Source: an uncultured bacterium
GTDB lineage: Bacteria; Patescibacteriota; Microgenomatia; UBA1400; PJMF01
NCBI GenBank assembly: GCA_903891335.1
Contig: CAITDX010000035.1
Coordinates: forward strand, 1-10,402
DNA: 10,402 bases
Direction: 5' to 3'
Within the stretch, counting starts at the first letter, position 1. Every line of letters starts with the position of its first letter. Below are positions 7,088 through 10,402 of the stretch, one piece after another. Position numbers and translations under genes: made by a program. Below the pieces are notes generated by a model that saw only the letters and a list, made by a program, of their open reading frames with translations, was not told where the DNA came from and did no database searches.

Positions 7088-7125
7088 TTTTTTTTGACGC
7101 TTTTTTTGAAGCTTTTTTTTGACAC
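7088..7125 (+). repeat. Triple tandem T-tract repeat in the glycosyltransferase leader
   Basis: Three consecutive units read T8-GACGC (7088-7100), T7-GAAGC (7101-7112) and T8-GACAC (7113-7125). They lie between the TATAAT at 7070 and the ATG at 7134. Similar units of 12-13 bases with long homopolymers suggest duplication by slippage. Units could change in number or tract length between strains and alter expression. A U-rich ribosome or protein binding site, or pausing of RNA polymerase, are alternatives. Confidence 0.7.
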
Positions 7126-7133
7126 ATCAAATC

Positions 7134-7952
7134 ATGAAGACAACTACACTATTTCAGCTTCCCATTATCCGAGAGCCAAAATCTCAGGTGCTACAGACAG
7201 TCGAAAACATACTGACTCGATCAGTATCAGTTGATTTTTCTGGGAAAACGCAGCTCATGTTTACTCCCAATCCAGAGCAAGTAGTGATGGCACTACGGGA
7301 TCACCAGTTCATGAAAACGCTGCGGCAAGCGGACTATTTGTTGCCCGATGGCATTGGTTTGGTGTGGGCGAGTCGTCTCTTAGCTTTTTTTCGCCGGAGT
7401 AGTGTCGCGCCAATTTCAGAGCGGATTGCTGGGGTAGATGTAGTGATGCATTTGCTGCAAATCGCCAAACAACATCAGCAAAATATGCTCATTATTGGGG
7501 GTCGAGACTATGTAGGGACCTTCGCGGGCGAGGCTTATGAGGATGAATCAAGCCTCAAGCAGCTTGATGCACATCTTTTTTGGACAGAAGGGTTTCAGGA
7601 TAAGCAAGAAATTTTACCGATTGAAGAGGCAGCACTTGTGACTAGTATCAAGCGCCTCCGCCCAAGCATAGTTTTTGTTGCCCTTGGCGCTCCTGATCAA
7701 GAACAGTGGTTAGTCGATCATGCGGATTTGCTTTCGCAGCAGCAGGTGCGACTGGGGATGGCAGTTGGTGGTTCTTTTGACTTTATTTTTCACAAAGTCA
7801 CCCGCGCGCCACAGTTTTGGCAAAGTCTAGGGTTAGAGTGGCTATGGCGTTTGGTGCAACAACCATGGCGCAGACACCGCCAGTTACGACTTTTGACTTT
7901 TATCAGTCTAGTATTGAGAGAGCTTATTCTTCCTCAGCGCCGTTTGGATTGA
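7134..7952 (+). CDS. WecG/TagA/CpsF family glycosyltransferase (GT26)
   Basis: The protein has 272 residues, normal for the family, which transfers a sugar (often N-acetylmannosamine or a uronic-acid derivative) from a UDP donor to a polyprenol-linked acceptor at the inner membrane face during assembly of teichoic acids or other surface polysaccharides. Motifs are TPNPEQV (44-50), LPDGIGLVWA (70-79), ERIAGVDVV (96-104), VALGAPDQEQW (182-192), VGGSFDF (211-217) and RAPQFWQSLGLEWLWRL (224-240). Thr44 and Asp72 have the spacing of the catalytic Thr/Asp pair described for TagA. The C-terminal tail (QQPWRRHRQ, then a hydrophobic stretch) matches the membrane-associating end of the family. A TTG at 7119 lies inside the T-tract and is less likely than ATG 7134. 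No Shine-Dalgarno sequence is seen. The 3' end overlaps the convergent HTH gene by 29 bases. The sugar is unknown. Confidence 0.9.
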   Translation: MKTTTLFQLPIIREPKSQVLQTVENILTRSVSVDFSGKTQLMFTPNPEQVVMALRDHQFMKTLRQADYLLPDGIGLVWASRLLAFFRRSSVAPISERIAGVDVVMHLLQIAKQHQQNMLIIGGRDYVGTFAGEAYEDESSLKQLDAHLFWTEGFQDKQEILPIEEAALVTSIKRLRPSIVFVALGAPDQEQWLVDHADLLSQQQVRLGMAVGGSFDFIFHKVTRAPQFWQSLGLEWLWRLVQQPWRRHRQLRLLTFISLVLRELILPQRRLD

Positions 7953-8196
7953 CCCCGAGTAACCACAATACAGCTTCTTTTTTGTAGCGCCTGTCACCAC
8001 GAGAGTTGATGCGGATGGCAGGGAGTTTGCCGCGTTTGCCCCAACGTTTGATGGTGAGTGGGGAGACGCGCAAGAGGTCTGCCACTTCACGTACGGTTAA
8101 TAGATCTGGTAAGTTTTTGATATCCAGTTTGTTGGCATCATCGGCTCGGCCAGTTCTTTTTTCATCTTCAGTCATGAGGTTGATGGTATCAGTCAT
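7924..8196 (-). CDS. Small excisionase-like helix-turn-helix DNA-binding protein
   Basis: The protein has 90 residues. A MerR/HTH_17-type winged helix-turn-helix occupies about residues 33-80: LLTVREVADLLRVSPLTIKR, then a wing (KLPAIRINSRGDRRY) and the final helix KKEAVLWLL. The first 30 residues are polar and the tail is acidic (GAEEE). Such proteins act as small transcription regulators or as recombination directionality factors; no integrase or attachment site is seen here, so a regulator is the safer guess. A good ribosome binding site (GAAAGG, 4 bases before the ATG at 8196) supports the start. It converges on the glycosyltransferase gene and its last 29 bases are antisense to that gene. 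Upstream lie a 16-bp motif in two copies and a tandem TTATGCAC pair that could be operators, which is inference only. Confidence 0.8.
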   Translation of the reverse strand: MTDTINLMTEDEKRTGRADDANKLDIKNLPDLLTVREVADLLRVSPLTIKRWGKRGKLPAIRINSRGDRRYKKEAVLWLLGVNPNGAEEE

Positions 8197-8408
8197 CGTG
8201 CCTTTCTTTCATTGCTTCCGGGAGTGGTGTAGCGCCCCGTTTCACTGCAAAACATCCTATAACTATTGAAACAATCATTCGCTAGTGATGCTTTGTAGAT
8301 CAAAATATATTGCTGTTCTATATCCAACAGTAACAGATTGTGACTCTGTGGGTCAAGGGGGAAAATATAATCTTTGTTCTTTTTGTAGACAGCTTGTATT
8401 TTAAACAT
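8193..8408 (-). CDS. Doubtful small ORF upstream of the HTH gene
   Basis: An open frame of 71 codons starts at ATG 8408, and its TGA overlaps the ATG of the HTH gene (ATGA), as in a coupled pair. The product would be mixed and slightly basic (starting MFKIQAVYKKNKDY) and is unlike any family I know. No Shine-Dalgarno sequence precedes it; the tandem GTGCATAA motif lies immediately upstream. Codon use and composition look poorer than in the surrounding real genes, and one copy of the 16-bp repeat lies inside it. It may equally be the untranslated leader of the HTH message. The stretch 8197-8565 holds no other credible gene. Confidence 0.25.
   Translation of the reverse strand: MFKIQAVYKKNKDYIFPLDPQSHNLLLLDIEQQYILIYKASLANDCFNSYRMFCSETGRYTTPGSNERKAR
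8249..8264. repeat. 16-bp direct repeat, copy 1 (AAAACATCCTATAACT)
   Basis: This differs by one base from AAAATATCCTATAACT at 8431-8446, 182 bases away. It lies upstream of the HTH gene. On the minus strand it reads AGTTATAGGATGTTTT, which contains a -10-like TATAGG, so it could be an operator or part of a promoter. Confidence 0.5.
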
Positions 8409-8411
8409 GAG

Positions 8412-8446
8412 TTATGCACGTTTATGCACAAAAATATCCTATAACT
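8412..8446. promoter_or_regulatory. Tandem TTATGCAC pair and 16-bp repeat copy 2
   Basis: TTATGCAC occurs at 8412-8419 and 8422-8429, exactly 10 bases apart, so both copies face the same side of the helix. Directly beside them is AAAATATCCTATAACT (8431-8446), the second copy of the repeat at 8249. The arrangement looks like a binding site controlling the HTH transcript or the divergent membrane-protein gene. The protein that binds is unknown; the neighbouring HTH protein is one candidate. Confidence 0.4.
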
Positions 8447-8457
8447 TTTTGACTTGC

Positions 8458-8487
8458 TTGAAAAAGGCGAAACTTTAGACCTATAGT
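8458..8487 (+). promoter_or_regulatory. Possible distal promoter for the small membrane protein
   Basis: TTGAAA (8458-8463) and TATAGT (8482-8487) are 18 bases apart, a fair sigma70-type match. Transcription from here would give a leader of about 70 nt before the ATG at 8566. It lies beside the repeat at 8431-8446. Confidence 0.3.
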
Positions 8488-8526
8488 TTTTTGATGGCAA
8501 GAAAAGTGGAAAAAAGTGTAATTTGC

Positions 8527-8556
8527 TTGCACTAAGCCATCGGGGTGTGCCATACT
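8527..8556 (+). promoter_or_regulatory. Proximal promoter for the small membrane protein (leaderless)
   Basis: TTGCAC (8527-8532) is followed after 18 bases by CATACT (8551-8556), with an extended -10 TG at 8548-8549. The predicted start, near 8563, is only about 3 bases before the ATG at 8566, and there is no Shine-Dalgarno sequence. This supports choosing ATG 8566 over the in-frame GTG at 8545, which would lie upstream of the transcription start. Confidence 0.45.
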
Positions 8557-8565
8557 GATTTTACT

Positions 8566-8967
8566 ATGGCAAAATCTTCTGTTATGGTCTCCAAAGAAAA
8601 CAAATTATCATACCTAGTGTCGGTTTTAGCGCTGATTTTTCTACTACTTGGTATTTATGGCAGTGTTCGCACTGCTTTAAACTTCTATCTTTTCGAAAAA
8701 TACCCCAGTGGTGGCGTGTTTTCATTCAACAACTACTACGGCGAACGCGAAGAGGATTGCGCCTATCCAATGACCTATTATGGAATGGAAGGCAAGCCGA
8801 GACCGGCTACCACAGATGAAGAAAAGGCAGCCATAGAGCAGAAAGAACTGTGTCTTTCTCGGGTAACTAAATCTCGTGAGCAAGCTAAGGTTAACGACGT
8901 GAGTATTTCCTTGCTTTATCTTTTCTTGGGAGCAGGGATTTTCATCGGTAAACGCTATTTGCGCTAA
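8566..8967 (+). CDS. Small two-helix membrane protein of unknown function
   Basis: The product has 133 residues. Two hydrophobic helices, about 15-37 (YLVSVLALIFLLLGIYG) and 112-128 (VSISLLYLFLGAGIFIG), flank a polar region of about 75 residues. A short basic N-terminus and the basic end GKRYLR suggest that both ends face the cytoplasm and the middle faces out. The outer region begins with aromatic residues (FNNYYGE), carries Cys65 and Cys96, which could form a disulfide, and has a charged helical part (TDEEKAAIEQKEL). I recognise no family or catalytic motif. Its own promoter and the terminator at 9011-9039 indicate a single-gene unit. Confidence 0.7.
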   Translation: MAKSSVMVSKENKLSYLVSVLALIFLLLGIYGSVRTALNFYLFEKYPSGGVFSFNNYYGEREEDCAYPMTYYGMEGKPRPATTDEEKAAIEQKELCLSRVTKSREQAKVNDVSISLLYLFLGAGIFIGKRYLR

Positions 8968-9010
8968 GTTTTTGTTTTAAGCGCTTGCCCTAGAGCCTCG
9001 ACGATTATTA

Positions 9011-9039
9011 AAAAACCCGCTCATTACGAGCGGGTTTTT
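9011..9039. terminator. Bidirectional intrinsic terminator
   Basis: A perfect 12-bp stem (9011-9022 with 9028-9039; core ACCCGCTC/GAGCGGGT) has a 5-base loop ATTAC. T-rich sequence follows on the plus strand (TTTTTATTTTTG), and on the minus strand the complement of the A-run supplies the U-tract. It lies between the convergent membrane-protein gene and rplL and should end both transcripts. Confidence 0.92.
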
Positions 9040-9064
9040 ATTTTTGTTTTCGAAAAAATTGAAA

Positions 9065-9466
9065 TTATTTCAATTCAACGACACAACCAGCCTCTTCCAA
9101 GGTTTTCTTGGCGGCTTCAGCGTCTTCCTTCTTAGCACCCTCTAAGACTGGCTTAGGAGCGGATTCGACGAAGGTTTTGGCTTCACCCAAACCGAGTTCT
9201 GGTTTGATAGTGCGGACTGCCTTAATAGCGGCAATCTTGTTACTACCAGCATCTTTGAGGATGACGTCAAATTCATCCTTAGCTTCGGCGGCTGGAGCAG
9301 CGCCTGCAGCAGCTGGCATAGCACCCATCATCATGGGAGCAGCAGCTGTGACACCAAAGGTGTCTTCCAAAGCGGTGACGAGCTCGGAAACCTCCATGAG
9401 GGAGAGTTCTTTGACGGCGTCAACCAATTTTTGGACTTTTTCTGAGAGTTGTTTCTCATCTGCCAT
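9065..9466 (-). CDS. rplL: 50S ribosomal protein L7/L12
   Basis: The protein has 133 residues, slightly longer than usual because of its hinge. The N-terminal dimerisation helices (about 1-38, LSEKVQKLVDAVKELSLMEVSELV without its first residues) bind L10. A flexible Ala/Met/Gly-rich hinge covers about 40-62 and includes a run of three methionines. The conserved C-terminal domain, EFDVILKDAGSNKIAAIKAV (65-84) through the GLGEAKTFVES (92-102) region to CVVELK, contacts translation factors. Copies form the ribosomal stalk. A clear Shine-Dalgarno sequence (AAAGGA, 6 bases before the ATG at 9466) fixes the start. It lies 61 bases downstream of rplJ in the same transcript and is followed by the terminator. 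Confidence 0.97.
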   Translation of the reverse strand: MADEKQLSEKVQKLVDAVKELSLMEVSELVTALEDTFGVTAAAPMMMGAMPAAAGAAPAAEAKDEFDVILKDAGSNKIAAIKAVRTIKPELGLGEAKTFVESAPKPVLEGAKKEDAEAAKKTLEEAGCVVELK

Positions 9467-9527
9467 ATGTGTTCCTTTCTTAATTAGTATGTATTGGCTT
9501 TTAAATAATTAATACGCGAATTGATAG

Positions 9528-10031
9528 TTATTTCTTGTCAGCAATAGCTTTGAGCACGTAGACCAAATTGCGTGCATTGGCTTGCAAGACATTGACCAAA
9601 CCTTGACCAGGGCTCTTGAGGCGCTGGATAAGCATGACGATAAGCTCGTTCTTGCCAGGCAGTTTACTGAGAGCCTTGACTTCGTCAGTGGAGAGGACTT
9701 TGCCGTCCATGAAACCTTGCTTGATTTGGAGTGAATCAGTGTCCTCATGAAATTTCACCAAAGCTTTGATGGCGGCCACTGGATCAGCGTAGGAAAAAAC
9801 AGCAGCACTCATGCCTTGAAGGGATTCAGTGAGTTTGCCTTTGCCAACGGCAATATCGATCAGGGTGTTTTTGGTGACAAACATTTCACCACCTGCTTCA
9901 CGGAGAGCAGCGCGGAGGTCGGTCAGACCTTTGACGTTGACACCAGAGTAATCGATTACGACCATTGAGGCAGCTCGGTCAAGTTTTTCTTGTACGATTT
10001 TGACTTGTTCTTGATTGTGTTGGTTTGGCAT
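9528..10031 (-). CDS. rplJ: 50S ribosomal protein L10
   Basis: The protein has 167 residues, the usual bacterial length. The N-terminal rRNA-binding domain shows VKIVQEKLDRAASMVVIDYSG (10-30 region), GLTDLRAALREAGGEMFVTKNTL with its conserved Lys-Asn, then AVFSYADPVAAIKALVKF. The C-terminal helix (LVNVLQANARNLVYVLKAIADKK region) is the docking site for L7/L12 dimers. L10 and L7/L12 form the stalk base and stalk. The ATG at 10031 lacks an obvious Shine-Dalgarno sequence, unlike rplL. The gene is preceded by a leader of about 180 nt and a strong promoter, consistent with feedback by L10 on its own mRNA as known in other bacteria. Confidence 0.97.
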   Translation of the reverse strand: MPNQHNQEQVKIVQEKLDRAASMVVIDYSGVNVKGLTDLRAALREAGGEMFVTKNTLIDIAVGKGKLTESLQGMSAAVFSYADPVAAIKALVKFHEDTDSLQIKQGFMDGKVLSTDEVKALSKLPGKNELIVMLIQRLKSPGQGLVNVLQANARNLVYVLKAIADKK

Positions 10032-10210
10032 AGCGCTTAGCTTTCAAAAAACTACTAAAATTATTGTTCAATTTTTCTGTGAACCAAAGAGGTGGGCGGA
10101 AATGCAAAAAGGGGAGAAAGGCAAAAAAAAGCTATTCTTCCTCGGTGCGATTTTTAACTTCTGTTTGATCTGGTAAAGACCAAGGGAAGCCACACTGTCT
10201 TTGGAACTAG
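10032..10210 (-). promoter_or_regulatory. rplJ-rplL leader, probable L10-binding autoregulatory RNA
   Basis: The minus-strand transcript from about 10210 to the rplJ start has no ORF but does have pairing. Arms at 10179-10189 and 10137-10146 form a 10-bp stem with one bulge (RNA CUUCC...UUGGU with ACCGA-GGAAG). A smaller hairpin, UGGU-CUUU-ACCA (10182-10171), uses some of the same bases, so the two are mutually exclusive. A U8 run (10130-10123) follows a few bases after the long stem. L10 leaders in other bacteria are bound by the L10-L12 complex; the identity here is inferred from position. Confidence 0.55.
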
Positions 10211-10216
10211 AGGTGT

Positions 10217-10245
10217 ATTATAGCTCTTGAGAAACTATTTGTGAA
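10217..10245 (-). promoter_or_regulatory. Promoter of the rplJ-rplL operon
   Basis: The minus strand has TTCACA at 10245-10240 (5 of 6 matches to TTGACA), a 17-base spacer, and a perfect TATAAT at 10222-10217. Predicted transcription starts at about 10210. It is the best sigma70-type promoter in the window, as expected for ribosomal protein genes. Confidence 0.75.
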
Positions 10246-10268
10246 GAGTGAGTTGTGCCAATGGGTTT

Positions 10269-10402
10269 TTAGCCGTATTTTTTCTTGAGTAGCATCAATA
10301 AAAATGCCCCAATGAATAATATGGTGTTGGTGACATAGATGAATGGGTCACCTTTGAGTAATCCATAGCAAATCCAAGCTACGCCATTGAGCATGCCGAT
10401 GA
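10269..10402 (-). CDS. C-terminal part of a SemiSWEET/PQ-loop-like transporter (5' end outside window)
   Basis: The minus strand is open from the window edge to a TAA at 10271-10269, giving 43 residues plus a partial codon. The peptide runs GMLNGVAWICYGLLKGDPF and then IYVTNTILFIGAFLLML, ending in KKKYG. An N-x-x-W-x-x-Y-G-L-L-x-G-D pattern, then an Asn within the last membrane helix, then a basic tail, is the ending typical of SemiSWEET/MtN3 half-transporters, which dimerise to move small sugars across the inner membrane. The stop lies just 24 bases upstream of the rplJ -35 box, with no terminator hairpin between, so read-through into the ribosomal operon is possible. The family call rests on a short fragment. 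Confidence 0.6.
   Translation of the reverse strand, partial: IGMLNGVAWICYGLLKGDPFIYVTNTILFIGAFLLMLLKKKYG

Noticed and set aside
7088..7125. T-tracts as intrinsic terminators
   Set aside because: Only a 4-bp GCTT/AAGC pairing precedes or spans the tracts, too weak for a standard terminator.
8408..8430. CRISPR-like or iteron origin from the TTATGCAC pair
   Set aside because: Only two 8-bp copies exist, with no spacers and no replication gene nearby.
9108..9512. Long open frame antisense to rplL
   Set aside because: It is an Ala/Ser-rich shadow of the strongly conserved rplL gene, which has its own ribosome binding site.

Overview
The window looks like chromosomal DNA of a bacterium with a reduced, divergent cell-wall gene set, most like the Candidate Phyla Radiation (Patescibacteria). 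This placement is an inference from gene style: a MurF-like ligase without the usual N-terminal substrate domain, a MurL-MurD fusion, a strongly diverged MreB-like protein, a PEGA/beta-propeller membrane protein, and start codons lying only a few bases behind -10 boxes, as in leaderless transcripts. No marker in the window names the phylum with certainty. There is no clear transposase, phage module or CRISPR array.

Layout, left to right. (1) 2-199: the 3' end of an unrecognised plus-strand gene. (2) 200-346: a non-coding stretch rich in inverted repeats. (3) 347-420, minus: tRNA-Pro(CGG), one base after the stop codon of (4), a membrane-anchored PEGA/beta-propeller protein (422-1873, minus). 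(5) 1892-2920, plus: a divergent MreB-like actin-fold protein. Genes 4 and 5 start on either side of a small palindrome that holds a -10 box for each direction. (6) 2953-4308 and 4305-6998, minus: a two-gene peptidoglycan operon encoding a MurF-type ligase and a MurL-MurD fusion. (7) 7134-7952, plus: a WecG/TagA/CpsF glycosyltransferase preceded by three tandem T-tracts. (8) 7924-8196, minus: a small excisionase-like helix-turn-helix protein, convergent with and overlapping gene 7, followed by about 370 bases with repeats and one doubtful ORF. (9) 8566-8967, plus: a small two-helix membrane protein. (10) 9011-9039: a strong bidirectional terminator. (11) 9065-9466 and 9528-10031, minus: rplL and rplJ behind a good sigma70-type promoter and a leader of about 180 nt. 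(12) 10269-10402, minus: the C-terminus of a SemiSWEET/PQ-loop-like sugar transporter.

Functional picture: most of the window concerns the cell envelope. The fusion protein should add L-Glu to UDP-MurNAc-L-Ala (MurD2 half) and epimerise it to D-Glu (MurL half), which would remove the need for glutamate racemase. The MurF-type ligase would add the terminal dipeptide. The MreB-like protein may be a structural or regulatory relative of the cell-shape cytoskeleton, because its ATPase residues are altered. The glycosyltransferase probably builds a surface glycan. The right end carries the ribosomal stalk genes, probably autoregulated by L10 binding its own leader.
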